A stretch of DNA of 64,000 nucleotides, from the NCBI GenBank assembly GCA_029844215.1, contig CM056724.1, positions 80,433,093-80,497,092 of the forward strand. Direction: 5' to 3'. Source of the stretch: Przewalskia tangutica. Lineage: Eukaryota; Streptophyta; Magnoliopsida; Solanales; Solanaceae. The notes under the pieces were generated by a model, which was not told where the DNA came from, did not search any database, and was given only the letters and a program-made list of their open reading frames with translations. Below, one piece after another: positions 48,356 to 59,571 of the stretch (position 1 is its first letter; each line of letters starts with the position of its first letter). The translations under genes were made by a program, and so were the position numbers.

Positions 48356-49271
48356 TCAATCCATACTGGGCATGATACCGGGAAGGTGATGAACTAGCCA
48401 TCGATCCCGGCGTGAGTCTCCACATCCGCACCACCCTTGGTTGGACAATTCTCGCAAATGGCCCTGCTGGCCACAAGCATAACAAGCTGTCGAAGAAGCA
48501 CGACACTCCCCAAAATGACATCGACCACGACGGCCACACCGAGGTGGGGGTGGCCTCCTCTGGCTAACACCCCTTCCTCTCCGCACCACTGAATCCACAA
48601 CTGAGCTGGTAGGCCGAGTCCTCCTACTAGGACACCTTTTCGACACATGGCCCTGACGGCCGCAGGTAAAACAAGAACCATCAAAAAGACGACATTCCCC
48701 GGGATGACGTTTGCCACACCGTGTGAACATCAAGAAAATCGAACTCGCGAGGACACTGCATCGGGCGGAGGCGCATGTCTGTCTGGCCACGAGGCGGTTC
48801 GCCGAGAGTTACCAAATGATCCTTCCAATCGCCCTCTTACGATCTTGGTTAATCTGTCATCGATCTACATCTCTCACCGCCGACGTAAGCCTGAACGCAA
48901 GCCCAGCTCATTCCTGACTGAAGAGCTACTTCTTCACAACCCTTCTTTAGATAATCATCAATACCTTTGATATATCGGTACATAAAATACTCTCTGGTTG
49001 CCAAATCCCTTGCTAGTAACAGGGCCATCTCCTTGTAATCCATATTTTCTACTCCTAGTCGTGGAACTGAAGGTCCAGATGTCATGGCCGCAGTAGGAAC
49101 TGCTGCCGCTGTGCCAAACTCTGCTGCTGCTGGCGACGTCTCAGAACTCCCCGCATGAAGCATCCCCCCAGGTGATGATTGGGCCTGTGCCCTTCTAACT
49201 CTCTGTACTCTATTCGCAGCTCCTTCGGCTGCCTTGCCCTTCTGGGCCCGAGTTGCCTGGCGCGGAGGCAT
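48356..49271 (-). pseudogene. gag: Array unit 4 gag lacking core domain (two frames)
   Basis: The ATG complement is at 49269-49271. A 140-codon frame (49271-48849) runs intact from the MPPRQATRAQKGKA start through MDYKEMALLLARDLATREY to GMSWACVQAYV. This gives the cleanest N-terminal half and confirms that the core is absent in frame. A second frame (48790-48356) carries CGKRHPGEC, CFTCGRQGHVSKRC and CYACGQQGHL, with the last knuckle disrupted near 48470. One or two small indels at 48780-48900 separate the two halves. Confidence 0.9.
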
Positions 49272-49462
49272 AACTGGTAAAGGAAAGGAATACGTTAGAG
49301 GGGTCCAACTTATAACACAGCTCTAAATCACGATCTCAGAGTGAGAAGAATGGAAACCAATCCTAAATATCCTATAGCCTCCTGATTATTTGGCGTGGTG
49401 CACAACACACCGATAATCAAGACTCTACTAGATACGGTCTGTAGACACTTTCCGAGGATTAA

Positions 49463-49476
49463 CTGCTCTGATACCA
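49463..49476 (-). other. Primer binding site of array unit 4
   Basis: An intact TGGTATCAGAGCAG on the minus strand, four bases from LTR-E. It is the primer site of the original 5' end of the array. Confidence 0.95.
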
Positions 49477-49480
49477 CTTT

Positions 49481-49995
49481 TGTCACGACCCGTCCCGGGG
49501 CCCGTGACTGGTGCCTTACCCGGGCACCCAAGTAGTCATACATCAGAGTAATCAGCGGAATATAAAACAACCAAGATATGAAACAGTATAAATTGAGACA
49601 TAGTTATCTGAAGAAAAGTTGACTTTCGGCATATATATAAATACCCAAAATGAACAGTTACATCCCAACTTTACAACAGGACTACAGACCTCTAAGAGTT
49701 TAAAACAACAATGGCGGGACAGGGCCCCGCCATACCCCTGAATGCAAATACCTACAACGACAGGGGACCATACCAAAATGCTAAGCCTCCGGAGAAACGG
49801 AGCTTTTCCAACGCTGAAACGGTGATCCTAAGAACGGATCAACGTAGGAGTACCTCTACTGCGGCATGAACGCACCCGGGTGAGGTCGATAACAGTACCA
49901 AGTATGTGAAATCAAAATATCGTAAATGAAATCATAGTAGTCTATATAAAGCGGAGACATGTTTGATAACCAAACTACGATCACGATAAATAAGC
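49481..49995 (-). repeat. Array LTR-E, left part
   Basis: It starts TGTCACGACCCGTCCCGGGG and is intact to ataaataagc (49995), where element F begins. It continues at 59567. The combined length (~3.53 kb) matches the other array LTRs. Confidence 0.92.
49991..49995. repeat. Target site duplication TAAGC, left copy (element F)
   Basis: TAAGC is repeated at 59567-59571 after the F terminus CATAACA. LTR-E sequence (aaatatgtcaagtcgtg) then continues as in the other copies. Confidence 0.88.
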
Positions 49996-52900
49996 CACAC
50001 GACGAACTTCGGCCCGCGATCACGCTTTACTCCGCACCCTAGTGATACAACATCGAGTAATCAATGAACATAAAACAAGACATGAAAATATTATGAAGTA
50101 AGAAACGATGTCGAGAAAACTTGCCTTACGCATATATATATATAGATCAATTTAAAACCGAACACGATATCCCATTACAACTCGCCACAACGATTACATG
50201 CACCTCTAAGAATGATACGACAACAATGGCGGGACAGGGCCGCCATACCTCGAATGTAAATACCTACAACGACGGGGACTATACCATCGATAAGCCTCCG
50301 AGAAACGGAGCTTCCATACGCTGAATTGTGACTCAAGAGCGAGGATCAACACGGTGTACCTTTACTGCGGCATGAACGCAGCCCCGGGCGAGGTCGATAA
50401 CAGTACCAAGTATGTGAAATCAAAATATCAGAATGAAATCATAATAGTCTATAAAGCAGAGACATGTATGATAACCAAACTACGCTTCACAATAAATAGC
50501 AAATATGTCAAGTCGTGGACTCACGCCTCAAAGTCATCACTCAAATGTAACTATGGGTCTCACGCCCATAACATCAATCATGCCGTGGAATACCTTCCTC
50601 ACCGGCAGCTTATGATATAAAAGCACCAAGAAATACACATGAACACCAGTCCCACTGTGTCCTAATAAAACAAAGACAGGTAAGTACGAAGGCATAACCG
50701 ACTACTAACACCTACAAGACTAACAGTGGTCATAAATCGTATCATGATATCCGCTCTGCATCCACATGATCAAAGCCGTCACTCGCCGCAGATATCAAAT
50801 GTGCGCGTCTAGCCGTGGAATCTCCGTAGCTCGCGATAGGCCAACCTCATAGGCCGCATGAGGTATTCTCGCATCGAGGGTAGCTACTCCCGGCATCGCC
50901 CCGACTCGCATCCGCATGGCCACAAAGACCGCATGACCACAAGGGCCGCAAACTAACACGAACTCCGTAGTTCCGCATGGATCCTCGACCCGCATGAGGT
51001 ATTCTCGAATCATGGTCCTGCATCACCGAGTCTACCCCGTGACGGAGGCGCTTAACCTCCTAAACAAGTCAAGGTGAGTGGTACAATACCAACATAACGG
51101 TGATAGTCAAACAACTTAAGCGCAGTCGAAGGGAAAACCCCTTTACACAACCATCACAAGATACTAACACACGTAGCATCCTAGCATGTTTACTTAACAA
51201 ATCACCAAGAAAGTATTACAAGGCTATCACAAACCAACACAAACAAGATATATACACAAGCTACTGTCTACTATATGATTAACAAGATCGGTTTTTTAAC
51301 AACACAGTACTTCATACATAAACTCTTTAATAGATACTTTACATCACAAAACCACACAATACGTAGTCATGAAAATAGAGTGATTATCTTTTGAAGTAAA
51401 TCAAAACACATACCTTTGTAAAATCAAGTAACAACATTATTTTCCAAACGTCCAAGTTTGCCTAATTCCAAATGTTCACGGTTCTTATTTTAAAAAGGTT
51501 TCGTAGTTCATAGTCTTATTCATTTAAGAATATAATTCTCTTTTAAACCATCTGAGAAACATAAGCCTTATATGTGAGTAGGATATTCTTGTTTATAACA
51601 ATCTTATTACTGACCATGATCTAGGAAATATCATTTTGTCTCATCTTAGCTTCATGCAGATGGAAGTTTCTACCGATTTTAATAATACTTAATCACAAAA
51701 TATTTCCTTTTATTAACGCCGCAGATGGTTTGTCGATACACATTCGATTCAAATCAAGAAAACATTCTTAAGCCGTTATACCTAACTTCCCATAAAGCTA
51801 GTATAACTCTTAAGTTTTCAAAAACCAAGTATTACTTCTTCTTTCAAAATGATTCAAAAATCTTTTGAAATACTTCAAGTTCTTTATTATCACATAACCA
51901 GCCAGTTATAGTTCAAATCAGTTACCCTTTTAAAAACCACAAGTATTTTCTTACCTACATAAAGCTGTTATAACCAACTTCCCAAAAAGCCGTTATAACA
52001 CTTTATGTTTTAGACTAATCAAATACATTTAACACATGTACATCTATCGTACTACATAGTTACACACATATCATGCTAGAAGAGATAGGAAGAGGTTCAC
52101 ATACCTCGCGACGAGTATCGACTAATAGCAAAACGCTCCAAGTACTTCCAACCGTTCATTACTCCTTGCCAAGTAGATCGCGCCACACGTAGTACTTCAA
52201 CCTATAAGGCCACGCGCGCTTTATTAACATTTAGATCTCTTCGTAGAACATTCTACGTAAAATTCGCAAAGACTCTCCCGCAACAACAGCGTAAATCTCC
52301 TCCTCTATCGGGGCCGGCTACCAAGCCAACCAGGGGGGGTTATACGTCTAATCCGGACGTGCACAATTCTACCTCACAGAAAAGCTACACAAGTCTCATC
52401 AGAATACACCCTATGTAATTACGTCAAAGACTCTTCTTTCGAAAAGGTTTCTTATAATTCAGGCTTAAGTCCAAAGACATTGCCGATAACAACGTTCAGT
52501 TCTATATATAGTATACTTTAACTATATAGTCTAACAATCATGTAATTTCCAATTACAATAGAGGGACAAGATATTTACCTCGATAAGCCCATAATTATCC
52601 AAGTATAAAGTCGATCCTGGGAAACGTTTAGCTCCAACTCCGTGCGCTCCAACCCGCTCCAAACTACCCTTAGAAGTTCTAACCAACTTCTACATACTAC
52701 TCCAACTAACCATGGAGATTTTCCTTAGGGTTTCGGTTTGGTGACTGACGGGAAGTATAATAGTATTACCGGGCTTTTCAGATAGGTATAACCTTAGAAT
52801 ACTACAAGGTATACTAAGGTAATTGGGCATTATAACAATACTTTGAGAGTATTTCTACCAAGAGGGGTATTTATACGACAACACCACAAGAGGGGTATAC

Positions 52901-53455
52901 CTTTGCCTACCCCACTAGTGGGGTACTTTCGCCAAGGGGAAGGGCTCTCGCCAAAGGGCCTTCTCAAAGGGGGTGTTTGGACGAAACACTACAAGGAGAG
53001 GGAAGGCTTTCAAGACTTAGAAACTTTGTGGAATGGATGAAGAAGTCATCAAAGAGGGGTATTTATAGTCAAGCCATGGCCAACCAATGGCCAAGATCAT
53101 GCCAAGTGCAAGGCAAGTAGGCCAAGATCATGCCAAGTGCACCTTATCCATCTACCACCAAAATATCCTACCTACTACTTGACAAAAGCCAACCCATTTC
53201 GCCCACCCTTGACCGCCCAAGTCCTTCCAATGAGAGGTGACAAGTGTCGCCTCTTGTTGGTCCAAAATGTTTGCCTCTCTCGGAAAAATCCGCAAAAATT
53301 AAAAATGACATAGCCGAATTTTCCTACGAAATTGTGGAAACGTTTCAAAAAAACGACTCTAACCGGTGTTGTGCACAAAATAATTCGCCAAGCCTTATTT
53401 AAAAGTTCAAATTTTTCACGCACGCCCCACGCATACTGGAAATACGGGTATAACA
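49996..53455 (-). repeat. Element F 3' LTR
   Basis: The left terminus is poorly readable (cacacgacgaacttcgg for expected TGTCACGACCCG). The right terminus is GGGTATAACA. It has the leader blocks common to A, a gacttaagcc motif (reverse, ~52465), a G tract (52331-52338) and a minus-strand TATA at 53060-53067. No 68-bp minisatellite is present. Confidence 0.88.
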
Positions 53456-54070
53456 TTCTCCTCCTTAGAAACATTCGTCCGAATGTTCCTTCTAAGTCTC
53501 AAACAAACGCCAAGATAGTCTTCACTACTATACTTACGAACAATCCCGCCACACATGGCCACGTAAACACCCGCAAATACCTCCATCCAAGTCCACGAGG
53601 AAACACTCTAACATTACCACAAACACCTCTCTCCGGGTCTAAAATATACTTCCTTCGCGACCTTCTCCTTTCAAAAGAAATGATCACATCTATGCTCGCC
53701 ATACATGCTCGCTTCTCCCTTTACTCGTCGTGATACCACTTTTGTCACTTTGCCGCGAGGTTCTAGTGTCACTCGCGACCCAACAAATGGTACCGGCCGC
53801 ATGCGATCCCCGAGGTCGTCAGACACTAACTCTTACCACATTTCGACATCGCTTGCTTTCCAAAACTCGGGTTACTATCTCTAACGTGGTCATCATTAAC
53901 TAGAACACTGATGGATCTCGATACTTTCCCGATCATAACAATACGAAGACCGGACGTCGCTCCTAAGTCGGACGACAAATGCTAACATATAGGCAACCCG
54001 CCTATTCTTCACAAGAACTCGTGCGGCCCAAAGTAACTCGGGCTAAGTTCCTCTGCTTTCCAAAACTCGT
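53456..54070 (-). other. Element F polypurine tract and 3' non-coding region
   Basis: ttctcctccttag directly follows the LTR; its minus strand is a polypurine tract. Then comes a non-coding stretch with blocks related to the array 3' region. An isolated taccacttttgtcac at ~53735 resembles an LTR/primer junction but has no LTR behind it. Confidence 0.7.
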
Positions 54071-54340
54071 CACACCCAACCCGGTGGTACTTTCAAGAAG
54101 ACCGACCACAACTGAACTCTAAGCGCCGCCGATTATCCGCACGATTTCTCCGAGCCGCGAACCTCTTCTAGACAAGCTTTACCCTATCCACGATCTGCCG
54201 GAACAAGCTCGAACCAACTATCCGAATCTTGCCAACATCGAACCAATCGACCGGGCGACTTACACATCCGCCCTACAAGGCTTCATAAGGCGACATCCGA
54301 ACACCGAAATGGTAGCTTAAACACTCCTTCACAGAGACAA
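54071..54340 (-). pseudogene. Element F integrase C-terminal remnant
   Basis: On the minus strand, 54255-54325 encodes a SYHFGVRMSPYEAL-like stretch. It corresponds to SYHSGIRMAPYEALYG of element A (5225-5300). The following 54071-54250 aligns with A at 5100-5217 (the KVKLIRR.LLTA-type region). Nothing of the catalytic core remains. It shows that F descended from a pol-bearing element by internal deletion. Confidence 0.75.
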
Positions 54341-55110
54341 CAATCCCACAACTACCCCAAATCCACACACCGCCCGAGGCGAACGCGATTCGAGACTCAC
54401 CCGAGTTCTTAACCACGCTGGTAAAACTTCCGTAAACAAAACAGCTGCACTGGCTCCACTGTCATAAGGTGAAGGTAGGCACCCCGTGCAGCCTTACAAC
54501 CTTTCTGATAAATCAACACTGCCGAGTAAACGGTCTTTGCTAGAAAACAAGACGGCTGACCTCCTCGGCCCGACTCATCGGTCGAACGCATCCACGAATT
54601 GCAGACGGTTAACTGAACATGGGCCTAACACCCTCGTGACCCTACCACAAGGCGGGACCACCACAAACTGACCCCACCACCATACATGCCGCGGGTTGAC
54701 CCGCAACGTGGCCTCAACCCGACCCGGCAACGCGCAAAACGCTAGCTCCCCGAAGGAAAACTCTCACTAATCACGTTACGAAAACCTAGCGGTCTTCTTA
54801 GCTCAACTACCCTCTTTCATTCCACACTACTCAGGGACTTATCCCAAACATAGCTCACGTGCACTATGCACTCCGATAAGGATCAAACATAACACTACAC
54901 CTTTACTCGAGATGGCCTTACCTCTAAGGTCTCTACGTAAAAAAACTCTAAGGCTCACACCTTCTCTATCCCCCAAATCTTACTTGGTTAACTAACCAAG
55001 ATTTCTAATCACAATTTACATAATGCAATCAGAATAACACTTAAGGTGTACTCACCTTATCTCACATACTAACCCCTAGAGGGTTAAGGATATATCTATA
55101 TCTACTGCTT
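54341..55110 (-). other. Element F filler shared with array and H
   Basis: From ~54560 (gtcgaacgcatccacgaa) to 55090 (ctagagggttaagg) it matches the array filler, e.g. 35517-36030. The 54341-54560 part is specific to F. I see no domain. A 60-codon frame at 54409-54591 is not supported. Confidence 0.7.
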
Positions 55111-55875
55111 CACTCCCCTTAGTCGTTCTAGTCAAACCTGCCCCGTAGGGCGCATAGCTACTAGGGAAGATGACGAACTACCCACCGATTCCTGAAGGCT
55201 AAGTCCTCCTACAAGGACACTCCTTCGACATCAGACCCTGACGGTCGTAGGTACAACAAGTACCAACTAAAAGACGACATTCCCGATGACGCACGCTCAC
55301 ATCGGAACCTAAGCCCGGAGTTCGACCAACTCCTGCATACCCCGAACGCCCCAAATCGTGGAAGACCACTGCGACCGGCGAGGTGCATATCTAATTGGCC
55401 GCGAGGCGATCGCCTCGAAAGTTACCAAAGGACCTTGCCGCTCGCCCTCTTCTCGCCGCCGTTAACCCGCCGATCTCTACGCTTTCGCCTGCGCATAAGC
55501 CCGTACACAGGCCATGCTCAAGCCTAACTGAAGAATTACTCTTGCACAACCCTCTCTTAGATAGTCATCAAGACTCGCGGTACATCGGTATACTCTCTGG
55601 TAGCCAAATCCATAGCTAGTAACAGGGTCGCCTTCTTGCAATCTAAATTCACTGTTCCCGGTCGTGGAACTGAAGGTTCAAATATCATGGCCGCAGTAGG
55701 AACTGCCGCCGCCGTGCTAAACTCTGCTGGGGCTAGTGACGTCGCAAAACTCCCCGAATGAAGCACCACCCCAGGTGATGATTGGGCCTGTGCCCACGTA
55801 ACCCTCTGTACTCTACTCGCAGCTCCCTCGGCTGCCTTGTCCTCCTGGGCCCGGGTTTGCCCTACGCGGAGGCAT
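55111..55875 (-). pseudogene. gag: Element F gag lacking core domain
   Basis: The ATG complement is at 55873-55875. The N-terminal half is open (55910-55557) and aligns with array Gag: KAAEGAASRVQRV, then AQSSPG, then AAAVPTAAM, then LLLAMDLATREY. It then goes straight to the post-core DDYL region, so the same core is missing. One zinc-knuckle pair is recognisable in damaged form (CRLLVGT..C...SKECP, ~55210-55300). The second pair found in the array copies is missing. Confidence 0.8.
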
Positions 55876-56064
55876 AATGGTAAGGGAAAGAAATACGTTA
55901 GAGGGTCCAACTTACAACACAGCTCTAGGGCACGATCTCAGAGCGAGAAGAATAGAAACCAATCCTAAATATCCTATAGCCTCCTGATTATTGGCGTGGT
56001 GCACAACACACCGATAATCAAGACTTCTTGGATCGATACGGTCCGTAGACACTTTCCGAGGATT

Positions 56065-56077
56065 AATCGCTCGATAC
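56065..56077 (-). other. Primer binding site of element F
   Basis: Minus strand TGGTATCGAGCGA, seven bases from the 5' LTR start. It has the same altered CAG positions as array unit 2. Confidence 0.85.
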
Positions 56078-56083
56078 CACTTT

Positions 56084-59000
56084 TGTCACGACCAACCCGC
56101 CCGTGGATCGTGTCTTACCGGGCACCCTAGTGATACAACATCGAGTAATCACGAACATAAAACAAGACATGAAAATATTATGAAGTAAGAAATGTCGGAG
56201 AAAACTTGCCTTACGGCATATATATATAGATCAATTTAAACCGAACAGCTACATCCCATTACAACTCGCCACAACAAGATTACATGCACCTCTAAGAATG
56301 ATACGACAACAATGGCGGACGGGGCCCCGCCATACCCCGAATGTAAATACCTACAACGACAGGGGACTATACCATCGATAAGCCTCCGAGAAACGGAGCT
56401 TCCATACGCCGAATTGTGACCCTAAGAGCGAGGATCAACATCGGTGTACCTTTACCGCGACATGAACGCAGCCTCAAGGAGGTCGATAACAGTACCAAGT
56501 ATGTGAAACGAAAATCAGAAATGAAATCATAATAGTCTATAAAGCAGAGACATGTATGATAACCAAACTACGATTCACAATAAATAGGCGAATATGTCAA
56601 GTCGTGACTCACGCCTCAAAGTCATCACTAAATGTAACTATGGGTCTCACGCCCATAACATCAATCATGCGGTGGAATACCTTCCTCACCGCCAGCTTTA
56701 TGATATAAAAGCACCAAGAAATACACATGAACACCGGTCCCACCTGTGTCCTAATAAAGCGATGACAGGTAAGTAAAGGCATAACCGACTACTAACACCT
56801 ACAAGACTAACAGTGGTCATAAATCGTATCATGATATCTGTCTGCACTGGCCACATGATCAAAGCCGGTCACTCGCCTACAGATCAAATGCGCGTCTAGC
56901 CTCGAACTCTCCGTAGCTCGCATAGGCCAACCTCATAGGCCCGCATGAGGTATTCCTCGATCGAGGGTAGCTACTCCCGCATCGCCCCGACTCGCACCGC
57001 ACGGCCACAAAGACCGCATGACCACGCGGCCGCAAACTAACTCGAACTCCCGTAGTTCCGCATGGATCCTCGGACTGCATGAGGTATTCTCGAATCATGG
57101 TCCTGCATCGCTGAGTCTACCCCGCGACGGAGGCGCCTTAACCTCCGGAAACAAGTCAAGGTGAGTGGTACAATACCAACATAACGGCTGATAGTCAAAC
57201 AACTTAAGCGCAGTCGAAGGGAAAACCCCTTTACACAACCATCACAAGATACTAACACACGTAGCATCCTAGCATGTTTACTTAACAAATCACCAAGAAA
57301 GTATTACAAGGCTATCACAAACCAACACAATCAAGTTATATACACAAGGTACTTTCTACTATATGATTAACAAGATCGGGTTTTTATCCCAAAGTACGTC
57401 ATACATTAACTCTTTAAAAGATACGTTACTTCACAAAAACCACACAATACCCGTAGTCTATGAAAATAGAGTGATTATCTTTTGAAGTAAATCAAAACAC
57501 ATACCTTTGTAAAATCAAGTAACAACATTATTTTCCAAACGTCCAAGTTTGCCTAATTCCAAATGTTCACGGTTCTTATTTTAAAAAGGTTTCGTAGTTC
57601 ATAGTCTTATTCATTTAAGAATATAATTCTCTTTTAAACCATCTGAGAAACATAAGCCTTATATGTGAGTAGGATATTCTTGTTTATAACAATCTTATTA
57701 CAGCAGCCATGATCTAGGAAATATCATTTTGTCTCATCTTAGCTTCTATGCAGATGGAAGTTTCTACTGGTTTTAATAATACTTAATCTGTCAAAATATT
57801 TCCTTTTATTAACGCTGCAGTGGTTTGTCGATACACATTCTCGATTTCCAAATCAAGAAAACATTCTTAAGCCGTTATACCTAACTTCCCATAAAGCTAG
57901 TATAACTCTTAAGTTTTCAAAACCAAGTATTACTTCTTCTTCAAAATGATTCAAAATCTTTTGAAATACTTCAAGTTCTTTATTATCACATAACCAGCCG
58001 CTTATAGTTCAAATCGGTTACCATCTTTTAAAACCACAAGTATTTTCTTACCTACATAAAGTCGTTATAACCAACTTCCCATAAAGCCGTTATAACACTT
58101 TATGTTTTAGACTAATCAAATACATTTAACACATGACGTCTATCGCACTACATAGTTACACACATATCATGCTAGAAGAGATAGGAAGAGGTTCACATAC
58201 CTCGCGACGAGTATCGACTAATAGCAAAACGCCCAAGTACTTCCAACCGCGGCTACTCCTTAAGCCAAGTAGATCGCGCCACACGTAGTACTTCAACCTA
58301 TAATGCCACGCGCGCTTATTAACATTTAGATCTCTTCGTAGAACATTCTACGTAAAATTCGGCAAAGACCTCCCGCAACAAACAGAAATCTCCTCCTCTA
58401 TCGGCCGCTACCAAGCCAACCAGGGGGTTATACGCCTAATCCGGACGTACAATTCTACCTCACGTAAAAGCTACACAAGTCCATCAGAATACACTCTATG
58501 TAATTACTGATCAAAGACTCTTCTTTCGAAAAGGTTTCTTATAATTCAGGCTTAAGTCCAAAGACATTGCCGATAACAACGTTCAGTTCTATATATAGTA
58601 TACTTTAACTATATAGTCTAACAATCATGTAATTTCCAATTACAATAGAGGGACAAGATATTTACCTCGATAAGCCCATAATTATCAAAGTATAAAGTCG
58701 ATCCTGGGCAACGTTTAGCTCCAACTCCGTGCGCTCCAACTCGCTCCAAACTACCCTTAGAAGTTCTAACCAACTTCTACATACTACTCCAACTAACCAT
58801 GGAGATTTTCCTTAGGGTTTCGGTTTGGTGACTGACGGGAAGTATAATAGTATTACGGGGCTTTTCGTATAGGTATAACCTTAGAATACTACAAGGTATA
58901 CGGCTAAGGTAATTGGGCATTATAACAATACTTTTGAGAGTATTTCTACCAAGAGGGGGGGTATTTATACGAGACAACACCACAAGGGGGGGTGTATACC

Positions 59001-59566
59001 CCTCGGCCTACCCCACTAGGGGGGGGGGAAGGGCTCTCGGCCAAAGGGCCTTCTCAAAGGGGGAGGGGGGTGTTTGGACGAAACACTACAAGGAGAGGGG
59101 AAGGCTTTCAAGACTTAGAAACTTTGTGGAATGGATGAAGAAGTCATCAAAGAGGGGGGTATTTATAGTTCAAGCCATGCCAACCAATGGCCAAGATCAT
59201 GCCAAGTGCAAGGCAAGTGTAGGCCAAGATCATGCCAAGTGCACCTTATCCATCTACCACCAAAATATCCTACCTACTACTTGACAAAAGCCAACCCATT
59301 TCGCCCACCCTTGACCGCCCAAGTCCTTCCAATGAGAGGTGACAAGTGTCGCCTATTGTTGGTCAAAAATGTTTCGTCTCTCGGAAAAATCCGCAAAAAT
59401 TAAAAATGAAATAGCCGGATTTTTCCCTACGAAAGCTGTGGAAACGTTTCGTCTAAAAACGACTCTAACCGGGTGTTGTGCACAAAGAATAATTCGCCAA
59501 GCCTTATTTAAAAGTTCAAATTTTTCACGCACGCCCCACGCATATACTGGAAATACGGGCATAACA
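56084..59566 (-). repeat. Element F 5' LTR (3.48 kb)
   Basis: It runs TGTCACGACC to GGGCATAACA. The AT-rich leader is nearly identical to the 3' LTR (compare 57440-57760 with 51370-51690), indicating a young insertion. The TATA box is at 59160-59167 on the minus strand, ~400 bp into the LTR. The U3 segment has several long G runs (58956-59070), longer than in the partner LTR. Confidence 0.92.
59160..59167 (-). promoter_or_regulatory. TATA box of element F 5' LTR
   Basis: TATAAATA on the minus strand, in the context gaactataaataccccc. It has the same position as in the A, S1 and H LTRs. Confidence 0.65.
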
Positions 59567-59571
59567 TAAGC
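59567..59571. repeat. Target site duplication TAAGC, right copy (element F)
   Basis: It matches 49991-49995 and continues into LTR-E sequence. Confidence 0.88.

Larger units (their letters stand above)
49996..59566 (-). mobile_element. Element F: 9.6-kb defective Ty3/gypsy element (gag plus integrase remnant)
   Basis: Two ~3.47-kb LTRs (49996-53455 and 56084-59566) flank a 2.63-kb internal region. It has a primer site, a polypurine tract and the TAAGC target duplication. Protease, reverse transcriptase and RNase H are absent. A core-less gag and the tail of integrase remain. F is an intermediate between pol-bearing A and the gag-only array units: it shares the filler and the Gag deletion with the array. 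It inserted in LTR-E in the same orientation. Confidence 0.9.

Noticed and set aside
53735..53750. Extra LTR/primer junction in element F (taccacttttgtcac)
   Set aside because: The sequence after it does not continue as an LTR, so it is at best a scrap left by recombination.
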